This document shows positions 1 to 7,625 of a stretch of DNA of 14,173 nucleotides, one piece after another. The notes beneath the pieces were generated by a model that saw only the letters and a list, made by a program, of their open reading frames with translations, was not told where the DNA came from and did not search any database. The position numbers and the translations under genes were made by a program. Positions within the stretch are counted from its first letter, which is position 1. Each line of letters begins with the position of its first letter. This DNA is from Nitrospinota bacterium (GTDB taxonomy: Bacteria; Nitrospinota_A; JADGAW01), in NCBI GenBank assembly GCA_015231815.1, contig JADGAW010000036.1, positions 1 through 14,173 of the forward strand, in the 5' to 3' direction.

Positions 1-114
1 TATAGAGGAACCGTTGTTTCTTTTGCAAATCATTGGGTTTCATGTAAATGGTTTTTGGGAAGAAAAGAAACAATTGCAGTGCAAAACAAATTAAAAAAAC
101 GGGAAGATATATAG
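1..114 (+). CDS. C-terminal fragment of an unidentified protein (cut by window edge)
   Basis: Frame 1 is open from the window edge to a TAG stop at 112-114, giving 37 residues. The segment is basic and contains two aromatic/tryptophan-rich patches (NHW near residue 11, KWFLGRK near residues 16-22) and a Lys/Arg-rich tail ending in KKREDI. Such a composition would suit the cytosolic end of a membrane-associated enzyme such as a glycosyltransferase, but nothing diagnostic is visible and I do not assign a family. Its stop lies about 40 bases from the end of the decayed gene on the opposite strand, so the two converge. The open frame is short, so it could be a chance ORF. Confidence 0.4.
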   Translation, partial: YRGTVVSFANHWVSCKWFLGRKETIAVQNKLKKREDI

Positions 115-154
115 GAAATAGAGAGGCTCTTTTTTGAGAGGAGCATCAACTTTA

Positions 155-474
155 TTAAATAGCGATTTTAGTTAATTTCAACTCATCGGATTTAACGCTT
201 CTCATCACAGGTTTATTCTTGGAAAGGGCAATTGTTTTTATAGAATGAGTATTTTCAAGTTTCACTTCTTTATTTTAATTCTTGAGTTGCCGTATCTGTT
301 CCATTAACTCATTAAAAAATGAACGAAAAGCAAAACTTACATGAGCAAAGTCCAAAATAATAATAGTGCTTCCTTAGTATCTTTAATAGATTAAGCCAAT
401 TGTCTTGCAAATTCTCTCGTTGTTAAAACTGTGGCGTTTGCAAATTCCTTCAAATTTATTGTTTTACTTAACAT
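155..474 (-). pseudogene. Decayed STAS-like (DUF4325-type) small protein
   Basis: Read on the minus strand from ATG 474-472, a 27-codon segment (MLSKTINLKEF..TTREFARQLA) runs into a TAA at 393-391, then continues as SIKDTKEA. After a frame change near 355-372 the sequence reads IIILDFAHVSFAFRSFFNEL. An in-frame TAA at 277-275 interrupts it, and the same frame then runs for 39 codons to a final TAA at 157-155. The hydrophobic strand plus LDF..V.F..RSFFNEL closely resembles the core of DUF4325 STAS-like proteins (LDF.GV..iS.SFaDEL), and the segment before the first stop resembles their N-terminal TRE. motif. Two nonsense codons and one frameshift (one base lost or two gained) in about 107 codons mark a pseudogene. 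Intact members are about 100 residues and often stand alone or beside an ATPase or toxin-like partner. It lies 44 bases downstream of hypE on the same strand. The repaired reading is inference. Confidence 0.72.
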
Positions 475-518
475 ATTAAGGCTTGGCGTATGAAGTAGTG
501 AAGTGGGTGTTTTGAAAG

Positions 519-1571
519 CTAACAAATTCGGGGAAGTTGTTCTCCAACAGGCATATCAAGGATACGATTTGCTCCCAGCCCTGTGTTAATTGTTACCATA
601 CCAAGGTGGTCATTTACCACTCTTCCGATTATTGCAGCATGTTTACCGTACTTGTTGTTCTTCATTGCTTTGAGAACCTCCTGAGCTTTATACTCCGGTA
701 CAACAACAATTAATTTTCCTTCGTTTGCGACATATAGAGGGTCAATGCCAAGAATTTCACAGGCACCTCTTACGTCATCTTTGACAGGAATATTATCTTT
801 AAAGAGTTCAATTCCTAAACCGGAGGATTTGGCAAATTCATTTACGGTTGTTGCAACTCCGCCTCTGGTTGGGTCGCGCATTGCATGAACTTCATGGGTG
901 ACATTCAGAATGTCCTCCACCAAGCTGTTTAAAGGAGCAGTATCAGATTCAACGGTTGTTTGAAAGGAAAGTCCTTCTCTGCTGGTTAGAACAGCCATTC
1001 CATGATCAGCGACTGTTCCGGAAACAATAAGAATGTCTCCTTCCTGTAAATTGGAGGCAGAAATATTAAGTCCTTCGGGAACAACGCCAATGCCTGAGGT
1101 ATTGATAAAAACCTTATCGCCACTTCCTTTGTTCACAACTTTGGTATCACCCGTCACAATCAAAACACCAGCTTCCTCAGCACTTTTTTTCATCGAAAGT
1201 GCAATGTTATGCAGTACTTCCATGCTGAGTCCTTCCTCGATAATAAAAGCAACACTCAAATAGAGGGGTTTGGCTCCGCTCATACAGATATCGTTCACAG
1301 TTCCGTTAATTGCCAACTCACCAATATTTCCTCCAGGAAAAAATATTGGGCTGACAACATAAGAGTCAGTGGTAAAGGCAAGTTTATTACCGGGAAAACT
1401 AAGAACTGCCTGATCCTCAAGTTTATTCAGGGTTGTATTTCCAAAGCAGGGAAGAAAAATTTTTTCAATTAATTCAGCAGAGAGCTTTCCTCCAGCTCCA
1501 TGAGCAAGCTGAACCGAATCATGTTTCATAATGGGTAACGGGCAAGAGAATGTTTCCATAGGTTGTTTCAT
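519..1571 (-). CDS. hypE: Hydrogenase maturation protein HypE (carbamoyl dehydratase)
   Basis: HypE acts with HypF in making the cyanide ligands of the [NiFe]-hydrogenase active site. HypF carbamoylates the C-terminal cysteine of HypE, and HypE uses ATP to dehydrate it to a thiocyanate, which is passed to the HypC-HypD iron scaffold. The 350-residue length is normal. It carries the PurM-like signature LAHGAGG (residues 22-28), the TTDS motif (67-70), NDICMSGAKP (93-102), the GDTKVV motif (141-146) and RDPTRGG (232-238). It ends in PRIC, so the essential cysteine is residue 350. The ATG at 1571 has no good Shine-Dalgarno. Met5 or Met15 are alternative starts, and Met15 would better match HypE proteins beginning shortly before the AHGAGG motif. 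No hypA-D, hypF or hydrogenase structural gene is in the window, so it is detached from any hyp cluster visible here. It is divergent from recN. Confidence 0.96.
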   Translation of the reverse strand: MKQPMETFSCPLPIMKHDSVQLAHGAGGKLSAELIEKIFLPCFGNTTLNKLEDQAVLSFPGNKLAFTTDSYVVSPIFFPGGNIGELAINGTVNDICMSGAKPLYLSVAFIIEEGLSMEVLHNIALSMKKSAEEAGVLIVTGDTKVVNKGSGDKVFINTSGIGVVPEGLNISASNLQEGDILIVSGTVADHGMAVLTSREGLSFQTTVESDTAPLNSLVEDILNVTHEVHAMRDPTRGGVATTVNEFAKSSGLGIELFKDNIPVKDDVRGACEILGIDPLYVANEGKLIVVVPEYKAQEVLKAMKNNKYGKHAAIIGRVVNDHLGMVTINTGLGANRILDMPVGEQLPRIC

Positions 1572-1648
1572 CTAATAAGTGGAATAGATTATTATCTTAA
1601 CTTTGGGGATAAGAAATGTTCAACATAGTTTTAGGCAATGAAAAAATA

Positions 1649-1677
1649 ATTATAGAAAACATTTAACCATTTATAAA
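1649..1677 (-). promoter_or_regulatory. Candidate promoter of hypE
   Basis: On the minus strand TTTATA (1677-1672) and a perfect TATAAT (1654-1649) are separated by 17 bases, a good sigma-70-like arrangement. It would give a leader of about 70 bases for hypE. A small palindrome, ATGTT-C-AACAT (1616-1626), sits in that leader. A second weaker option closer to the gene is TTGAAC (1623-1618) with TAAGAT (1599-1594) at 18 bases. The region is very AT-rich, so chance matches are likely. Confidence 0.33.
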
Positions 1678-1759
1678 GATATTTCTTTTCCTTTTCTTTA
1701 TTGTTGATAAAATATTTTTCCTTAATTTGAATAATGGTTACCTTAAACTCACCCTCGCA

Positions 1760-3457
1760 ATGATAAAAGAACTCACGATTGAAAATCTCGGAATTATTTC
1801 AAAGATTCAGGTTTCCTTTAGTAAGGGTTTAAACATCTTAACCGGAGAAACCGGTGTTGGAAAATCGATGGTTTTATCGGCTGTAAACCTTCTGGGAGGA
1901 GCTAAGGCAAACGATTCTCTCATAAAGAGTGGCGAGGAAAAGCTGGTTGTTAGTGCGTTATTTGACTTTTCGGAATATCCAGAGTTACTAACAGCTTTGG
2001 AAAAGGAGGAAATCGACCTTGACGGAAAGAATGTTGAGGTAAGAAGAATTGTAAATGTCAATGGAAAAAACCGGGTTTTTATCAACGACATACCGGTAAA
2101 ACTTACGGTATTAAAACTGTTAGCACAAACGTGGTTTGATATTCATGGTCAAAATGACAGCCATTCCCTGAACGATAATCTGGAGCAACTTTCCTATCTT
2201 GATGCTTTTGGGGGACTTCTCAACGATAAAGAACAGTACCAGCATTGTTTTTCAGAGTATCAGCATGCAGTAAGCAAACTGAAAAAGCTTGAGGAAGAGG
2301 AATCAAAGCTCATACAGGAGGTGGAACTTCTGCGTTTTCAGCTCACTGAACTTGATACTGCAAGTTTACAGCATGATGAAGATACTCTACTTGACGAGGA
2401 ATATAAGGCTCTTACCCATGTGGAACAAATAAAGCTGGCATGTTATACAACGAAAAATAACTTTGAGGAAGCGGAGGACTCGGCTCTTTCAAAAATAAAC
2501 GAGGCAAAAAGGGAGCTGGCAAACGCTGCACGTTTTGATAACCGGTTGCAAAAACTTCTTGAGGAAATTGATTCCATAACACTTCAAATGAACGATGTTG
2601 TTGGAGAATGTTCCGCTATTTTTGAAAATGCAGAATATGACAAGGAAAGGCTCAACGAAATCGAAGAGCGTATTGCTCTCATTCAAAAACTAAAAACAAA
2701 ATATTCACTGGATGTTAACGGAATATTGAACTTTCAGGAAGAAATACGGGAGAAAATCGATGGATTTCAGCAGCAAGGAGAGGAAAAAGAAAAGCTGAAG
2801 AAAAAAATTAACGAACTCTTTTTAACTCTGTCGAATGCAGGAATTGAACTCGCAAAAAAACGGGAACTAAAATCAACTGATTTTGAAAAAGAAATTATGC
2901 AGGAAATAGCTGGTCTTAACATGGATAAAGCTCTCTTTAAAATTGCTTTTATCTATGATGAACTTGAAAAGGGCATTGACTATAAGGAACAGAAGTGTTC
3001 CTTTGACGAGAACGGTATTGGCTCAATTCGCTTTGACATTTCAACAAATCCCGGAGAACCGTTAAAGCCTCTTAACGAAGTGGTTTCTGGTGGGGAATTG
3101 TCACGCCTTATGCTTGCAGTAAAAAGTATGCTTTCTAAAAAGGACGACTTACCCGTTCTGATATTTGATGAAATTGATACCGGTATTGGGGGGAAAACAG
3201 CCCACCGTATTGGTGAAAAGCTTAAAAAAATTGCTGAATCACGACAGGTAATTACCATTTCGCACCTTCCACAAATTGCGGTTCATGCGGAAACTCACTT
3301 TAGAATTGAAAAGACCTATTCCGAAAACAAAACCTTAACTTCAATTATTACCTTAAATAATGAGGAGAAGGTTGCTGAACTTAAAAGAATGCTTGGGGAT
3401 GAATCAGGCTCTGATTCATCTACACAATTTGTTCTTGAAATGCTAAAAAAGCAGTGA
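1760..3457 (+). CDS. recN: DNA repair protein RecN
   Basis: RecN is an SMC-like ATPase that acts early in double-strand break repair, helping to hold DNA ends together for RecA-mediated recombination. From the ATG at 1760 it has 565 residues, the usual size. The ATP-binding head is split: Walker A GETGVGKS at residues 29-36 in the N-terminal half, then the ABC signature SGGELSR at 443-449, Walker B VLIFDEID at 466-473 and the switch histidine in ISHLP (H502) in the C-terminal half. The middle, about residues 145-375, is rich in Glu, Lys and Leu and should form the antiparallel coiled coil. A TTG at 1727 would add 11 residues, but RecN proteins start directly with the M-x-x-x-L-x-I-x-N-x-x-x-I strand seen at 1760. 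The next gene follows after 10 bases. Confidence 0.96.
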   Translation: MIKELTIENLGIISKIQVSFSKGLNILTGETGVGKSMVLSAVNLLGGAKANDSLIKSGEEKLVVSALFDFSEYPELLTALEKEEIDLDGKNVEVRRIVNVNGKNRVFINDIPVKLTVLKLLAQTWFDIHGQNDSHSLNDNLEQLSYLDAFGGLLNDKEQYQHCFSEYQHAVSKLKKLEEEESKLIQEVELLRFQLTELDTASLQHDEDTLLDEEYKALTHVEQIKLACYTTKNNFEEAEDSALSKINEAKRELANAARFDNRLQKLLEEIDSITLQMNDVVGECSAIFENAEYDKERLNEIEERIALIQKLKTKYSLDVNGILNFQEEIREKIDGFQQQGEEKEKLKKKINELFLTLSNAGIELAKKRELKSTDFEKEIMQEIAGLNMDKALFKIAFIYDELEKGIDYKEQKCSFDENGIGSIRFDISTNPGEPLKPLNEVVSGGELSRLMLAVKSMLSKKDDLPVLIFDEIDTGIGGKTAHRIGEKLKKIAESRQVITISHLPQIAVHAETHFRIEKTYSENKTLTSIITLNNEEKVAELKRMLGDESGSDSSTQFVLEMLKKQ

Positions 3458-3461
3458 GGAG
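3456..3461 (+). promoter_or_regulatory. Shine-Dalgarno that fixes a GTG start
   Basis: GAGGAG overlaps the TGA stop of recN and lies 6 bases before the GTG at 3468. The ATG at 3466 is followed immediately by TGA, so GTG is the usable start. The overlap suggests that ribosomes finishing recN can reinitiate on the radical SAM gene. Confidence 0.75.
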
Positions 3462-3467
3462 TAAAAT

Positions 3468-5240
3468 GTGAAGGTTATTATTGCTACTCCGCCGGGAAGA
3501 TTTCCCGGTAACAAATATCCCTGTCCTTTTCCGAGTCGTTGGACAAGTGTTGCGGAAAATTACCCTGTTTTTATCTTTTACCCCTATCAGCTTGCCTATC
3601 TTTCGACACTCCTCAAGCAAGATTTACCGCAACTGCACATAAAAATGATTGACGGAACATGGCTTCGTTTTGATGTTGCGGAGTATGTTCGGTTCCTTGA
3701 AATTGAGGCTCCCGACTATCTGGTTTTTGAAACTGACACCGTAACCTATAAACAATCATTACGGGTCGCTTTGGAAATTAAGAAAAAGTTGGGAACAAAA
3801 ATTATTATGACAGGACAATACGCAACAGTTTTTCCTGAAAAAGTTTTACAGGACGGTTGTGATTATGCCTGTATTGGTGAGTATGAGGAGACAGTCAGGG
3901 ATTTATTACGAGGTGACGAAGCAAAAAATATTCAAGGGCTTTATCCCAATTCGTATCGTACGATTCTTGATATTAACTCACTTCCCGACCCTGAGGATGA
4001 AGATATTTCACGCATAGATTATAGTTATTCCGGTGCTGCACGCTGGCTTTATTACCGGGAAATAGAAATGTTCGCCTCCCGGGGATGTCCTTATTCATGC
4101 GATTTTTGTGTTGCAGGAAGTGTTTATTATGAAAAAACCAATTGGCGACCAAGGGAGCCAAAGCGAATAATTGCAGAGATTGAAGCTTTACGAAAAAAAT
4201 ACCCCCGAATGCAGGGAGTATTTTTTGACGAAGAAACCCATATTGTTAAGAAGAAATACACCCTCGAGCTTTGTGAAGCGATTATAAGGTCTGGTAACAA
4301 CGACCTCTACTATGATGCAATGGCAAACTATCAACTTCTGGACGAGGAAATTCTTATTGCCTTGAAAAAAGCTGGCTACTATAAGTTAAGGGTTGGAATT
4401 GAGTCGATAGACGAAAGTACAGGTTCTGTAATTGGTACAAAAACAGATCCAAATCATCTGGAAAATATTCTTAGAATTGCTAAAAAGCTGGGGATTGAAA
4501 TGTACGGTTCCTTTATTGTTGGTGCTGCCGGTTCTTCAAAGGAAGCAGACTCTAAAACAATTGATTTTGGGGTTCGGTTAATTTCTGAAGGATTTCTTTC
4601 AAGCTGGCAAGCTTCGATTGCAGTTCCTCACCCGGGAACTCCTTTTTACGATGAAGCAATTAAACAGTCATGGCTTCAAACCGATGATATTGAACTTTTT
4701 AATGGCTCTCTTGACGGAGTTGTAAGCTATCCCCATTACTCAAATAAGGAAATTAAAGAAACCGAACAGATTATGCGGGAACGTTTTATTAAGGCTAATC
4801 CCGACATTTCAGGAACTGACATAAGATCTGCCGCAAGAGAGGAAACCGTTCTTTCAGATGAGGAACAAAAAACAGTGGAGCAGGAAACGGAACTGCTTGC
4901 AAAGCTTTTTCAGGAACATAAATATCGTGAAGTGGTTGATAAAGGGGAAGAACTTTTAAGGAAATTTCCCTATTCCCTTAACGCCCGGCATATTGTTGCT
5001 TCATCATATAAATTTCTTGCAGAAACAGAAAACGCCATTGCAGGGTTTGAGTTTATAGTAAACGCCTGTGATGATTTTGGTGATGCCTTAAACTTTGCTT
5101 CCGGAGCTCATTTTCACCTTGGTGATATATTTCTCAAGCAGGGAAAAAAGGAAAAAGCCTTAAGAAACTTCAAACTCTGTATGCACCTCAACCCCAATCA
5201 CCAATCTGCCCGTCAGAATTTTTGGAACCTCATTCAATAA
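3468..5240 (+). CDS. B12-binding-type radical SAM protein with C-terminal TPR tail
   Basis: The 590-residue protein has three parts. Residues 1-150 resemble the cobalamin-binding Rossmann domain of class B radical SAM enzymes (N-terminal strand VIIATPP, then a glycine near 137). The radical SAM domain follows, with cluster cysteines C207, C211 and C214 in CPYSCDFC and a typical VGIES strand at 309-313. Residues from about 475 to 590 look like TPR-type helical repeats, with the best match at 547-580 (HFHLGDIFLKQGKKEKALRNF). The classical cobalamin DxHxxG motif is absent: the equivalent place reads IDGTWL (61-66). This is common in this enzyme class, so cobalamin binding is likely but unproven. 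Relatives methylate unactivated carbons or modify lipids, hopanoids, peptides or tetrapyrroles; the substrate here cannot be read from sequence. It sits 10 bases after recN and is probably co-transcribed with it. Confidence 0.88.
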   Translation: MKVIIATPPGRFPGNKYPCPFPSRWTSVAENYPVFIFYPYQLAYLSTLLKQDLPQLHIKMIDGTWLRFDVAEYVRFLEIEAPDYLVFETDTVTYKQSLRVALEIKKKLGTKIIMTGQYATVFPEKVLQDGCDYACIGEYEETVRDLLRGDEAKNIQGLYPNSYRTILDINSLPDPEDEDISRIDYSYSGAARWLYYREIEMFASRGCPYSCDFCVAGSVYYEKTNWRPREPKRIIAEIEALRKKYPRMQGVFFDEETHIVKKKYTLELCEAIIRSGNNDLYYDAMANYQLLDEEILIALKKAGYYKLRVGIESIDESTGSVIGTKTDPNHLENILRIAKKLGIEMYGSFIVGAAGSSKEADSKTIDFGVRLISEGFLSSWQASIAVPHPGTPFYDEAIKQSWLQTDDIELFNGSLDGVVSYPHYSNKEIKETEQIMRERFIKANPDISGTDIRSAAREETVLSDEEQKTVEQETELLAKLFQEHKYREVVDKGEELLRKFPYSLNARHIVASSYKFLAETENAIAGFEFIVNACDDFGDALNFASGAHFHLGDIFLKQGKKEKALRNFKLCMHLNPNHQSARQNFWNLIQ

Positions 5241-5272
5241 ACTACCACTCTTCAAAAACTTCATGAAAAAAG

Positions 5273-5644
5273 TTATGTAACAATAAAGGCATTTTCGTAA
5301 TGCTGGAGAGTCTGATTTTCCCCTAAGCCGGAAAGAGCTATGACATCAAAGCGAAACCCTTTATTTCCCAGTTTATTTCCCTCTTCACGGATATAGTGGC
5401 GGGCTGTTTTAATCAGCCGTTGTTTTTTTATGTGGGTTATGCTTTCCTCTGCTGAAACAAGCGCATTTTGCTTGCGGTACTTTACTTCTATGAAAACAAT
5501 TGTTTTGTTTATTTCAGCAATGATATCAATCTCACCGCACTGTTTTTGGTAGTTGGTGGTTATGATTGTGTATCCTTTTTTTCTTAAATAATCTGCGGCG
5601 ACTTCTTCGCCTTCTTTCCCTATTTCACGCTTGTTCTTTAGCAT
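5273..5644 (-). CDS. yraN: YraN/UPF0102 family protein, nuclease-like fold
   Basis: A 123-residue protein of normal family length. It has the YraN signature: G..GE..A..YL..KGY near residues 9-25, then NYQ..CGEIDII (31-42) and FIEVKYR (51-57). D40, E53 and K55 form the D...ExK core of a PD-(D/E)xK, Holliday-junction-resolvase-like fold. The family is widespread and near-universally annotated UPF0102; a DNA-processing role is suspected from the fold, but no reaction is firmly established. The ATG at 5644 has no strong Shine-Dalgarno. The gene converges with the radical SAM gene across 32 bases and is divergent from the ABC exporter. Confidence 0.93.
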   Translation of the reverse strand: MLKNKREIGKEGEEVAADYLRKKGYTIITTNYQKQCGEIDIIAEINKTIVFIEVKYRKQNALVSAEESITHIKKQRLIKTARHYIREEGNKLGNKGFRFDVIALSGLGENQTLQHYENAFIVT

Positions 5645-5731
5645 TTATCTTGATTTATTCCTTTATGTTTTTTGGTTGGTATGTTATAAATATCTATTTC
5701 ATTTAATCACATTAGGCTGAAAGAAATAAAA

Positions 5732-5747
5732 GGTTTATAGGTAAACC
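5732..5747. repeat. Inverted repeat in the yraN / ABC exporter divergent region
   Basis: GGTTTA-TAGG-TAAACC is a perfect 6-base inverted repeat with a 4-base centre. It lies in the 175-base region between the divergent yraN and ABC exporter genes, 73 bases before the exporter ATG. It could be an operator or a short RNA hairpin. There is no U-tract after it on either strand, so it is not a terminator. I see no other convincing signal in this intergenic region. Confidence 0.35.
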
Positions 5748-5819
5748 AATTGCCAAAAATTACCGGAAAAATGTGGTTACAACTCATTTTATTTAATTCC
5801 TGAATAAACCCTTCACTTC

Positions 5820-7625
5820 ATGGAGAACACACTTTACAAGCTCCGGTACATTACTCCCTACATTAAAAATCATAAAGTTAAGTTTTTCTTTGGTTTTTTG
5901 TTGCTGGTGGCAACTACCTGCTTTAGTTCATTAATTCCATGGTTGATAAAAGTTACTGTTGACTCACTAAAAAAGAGTGAATTTGAATATGCTACTTATG
6001 TAGCAATTGGAATTGTAGTTGTAGCGATAATTCAAGGAATTTTTCGGGTTTCATCACGAGTGGTTACTTATGGTATTGGAAGAAAAATTGAATACGAGCT
6101 AAGAAAAAAACTGTATCGTGGCATGTTAAAGCTTCCCTCTTCCTACTATGACAAAAATAAGAGTGGCGATATTATTTCACGGGCTACAAACGATATTACT
6201 GCCATCCGCCTCTTTATTGGTCCGGGGTTTTTGCAGTTTGCGAATGTAATCATAACCTACTCCATTGTTATGCCACTGATGTTTTCGATAAACGCCACCT
6301 TGACCCTTTTAGCACTTCTTCCCTATCCTCTCATGTTGGTTTTCGTAAAGCTTCTAACGGGAAGGCTATATGTAAAGGCACAACATGTACAGGATACCTT
6401 TGGTAAGCTTAGCAGTTTTCTTTACGAAACCGTAACAGGTATTAATGTTGTGAAGAGCTTTCATAACGAAAAAGTAGAGAAGGAGCGATTTGAGGAAATC
6501 AATAACCTTTACTTTCAGAAAAATGTTGATCAGGCGAGAATTCAGTCAATGACCTTTCCTGCTATGAGTTCTATTGGTGGTCTGGCTGCATTTATCATTT
6601 TAATAATGGGGGGGCATTATGCAATTGAAGGGAAAATTTCAGTTGGTGACTTTGCTGCTTTCAACGGTTACCTTGTGATGCTTGTTTGGCCGACAATTGG
6701 CTTTGGTTGGATTCTCAACATTATCCAAAGAGGTTTGGCAGCACTTGACCGGGTAAATAAAGTCCTTGATGAAAATAACAGAATCATTCAGGAAGAAGCA
6801 AAGGAAGAGAGAAAGAAAAATGCTCTCTTTTATCTAAGTGAACGTGAAAAACATCCTCAGGAACGGGGAAGTATTCGACTTGAGAACCTAACCTTTCGTT
6901 ACGGAAGTGATAAGAAGGTTTTGGATGATATTTCTCTCAAAATAAAACATGGCGAATGGGTAGTATTTGTCGGACCAATTAGTTCAGGTAAAACAACAAT
7001 ACTATCGTTAATTTCTACTCTTTATAATGTTGAAAAAGGCAAGATATATTTAGATGGTGTGGATAGTGCCCTCATTCCAGACCGTATTATCAGGCAATCC
7101 ATTGGCTATGTCCGTCAGGAATCTTTTTTGTTTTCCGATTCGATAGCGAATAATATTCTTTTTGGTGTAAAAGACCGCAAAGCCGTAGAAAACATAGATA
7201 AAATGGAACTTTCAGCAAAAACTGCGGGAGTTTATGACGATATTATGGGCTTTCGAGATAAATTCGACAGTGTTGTTGGTGAACGTGGGATTATTCTCTC
7301 AGGAGGTCAACGGCAAAGAACCTCAATTGCCCGAGGTATTGCTTTTGACCCCAATATATTTCTTTTTGATGATTCCTTTTCCAGTGTAGATATAAAAACG
7401 GAAAGAGAAATTGTACAGAGCATCAAATCTCTCAGAAATAAAAAAACCATTGTTATGGCAACCCATAGACTTACCAGTATTACTGAAGCCGATACCATTT
7501 ACGTACTGGAAAAAGGCAAAATAACAGAGTCAGGAAGTCATAAGGAACTAATGGAAATCAACGGATATTATCGTCGAAACTATAGCTATCAAATATTGGA
7601 GGAAGAAATTGCAAACTACCGTTAA
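5820..7625 (+). CDS. ABC exporter half-transporter, MdlA/BmrC-like, with variant Walker B
   Basis: This 601-residue inner-membrane protein has an N-terminal exporter domain of about six helices (residues about 20-310) and a C-terminal ATPase. The ATPase shows Walker A GPISSGKT (385-392), Q-loop Q433, the x-loop GERG (487-490), signature LSGGQ (493-497), Walker B IFLFDD (513-518), D-loop SSVD (521-524) and switch H549. The residue after the Walker B aspartate, normally the catalytic glutamate, is D518. This substitution is typical of the degenerate-site subunit of heterodimeric exporters such as BmrC/BmrD and TM287/288. No partner half is adjacent, so it either pairs with a distant gene or works as a homodimer. 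The substrate is unknown. A charged linker (about 320-348) separates the two domains. The ATG lacks a Shine-Dalgarno. Its 3' end overlaps the HAD gene by 17 bases. Confidence 0.92.
   Translation: MENTLYKLRYITPYIKNHKVKFFFGFLLLVATTCFSSLIPWLIKVTVDSLKKSEFEYATYVAIGIVVVAIIQGIFRVSSRVVTYGIGRKIEYELRKKLYRGMLKLPSSYYDKNKSGDIISRATNDITAIRLFIGPGFLQFANVIITYSIVMPLMFSINATLTLLALLPYPLMLVFVKLLTGRLYVKAQHVQDTFGKLSSFLYETVTGINVVKSFHNEKVEKERFEEINNLYFQKNVDQARIQSMTFPAMSSIGGLAAFIILIMGGHYAIEGKISVGDFAAFNGYLVMLVWPTIGFGWILNIIQRGLAALDRVNKVLDENNRIIQEEAKEERKKNALFYLSEREKHPQERGSIRLENLTFRYGSDKKVLDDISLKIKHGEWVVFVGPISSGKTTILSLISTLYNVEKGKIYLDGVDSALIPDRIIRQSIGYVRQESFLFSDSIANNILFGVKDRKAVENIDKMELSAKTAGVYDDIMGFRDKFDSVVGERGIILSGGQRQRTSIARGIAFDPNIFLFDDSFSSVDIKTEREIVQSIKSLRNKKTIVMATHRLTSITEADTIYVLEKGKITESGSHKELMEINGYYRRNYSYQILEEEIANYR
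7598..7602 (+). promoter_or_regulatory. Shine-Dalgarno supporting a TTG start
   Basis: GGAGG lies 6 bases before TTG 7609-7611, inside the last codons of the ABC exporter gene. The next possible downstream starts would delete the HAD motif I near residue 11, so TTG is the real start. The arrangement indicates translational coupling of the two genes. Confidence 0.75.

Noticed and set aside
126..144. Possible terminator hairpin GCTCTT ... AGGAGC after the left-edge ORF
   Set aside because: The stem is six pairs including one G-U, and no T-run follows on either strand.
1033..1472. Two + strand ORFs (1033-1263 and 1209-1472) opposite hypE
   Set aside because: They are antisense shadows of hypE, whose whole length carries family motifs; neither encodes a recognisable protein.
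1727..1759. TTG start at 1727 for recN, adding 11 residues
   Set aside because: RecN proteins begin directly with the first beta strand encoded from ATG 1760; the extension has no family support and no Shine-Dalgarno.
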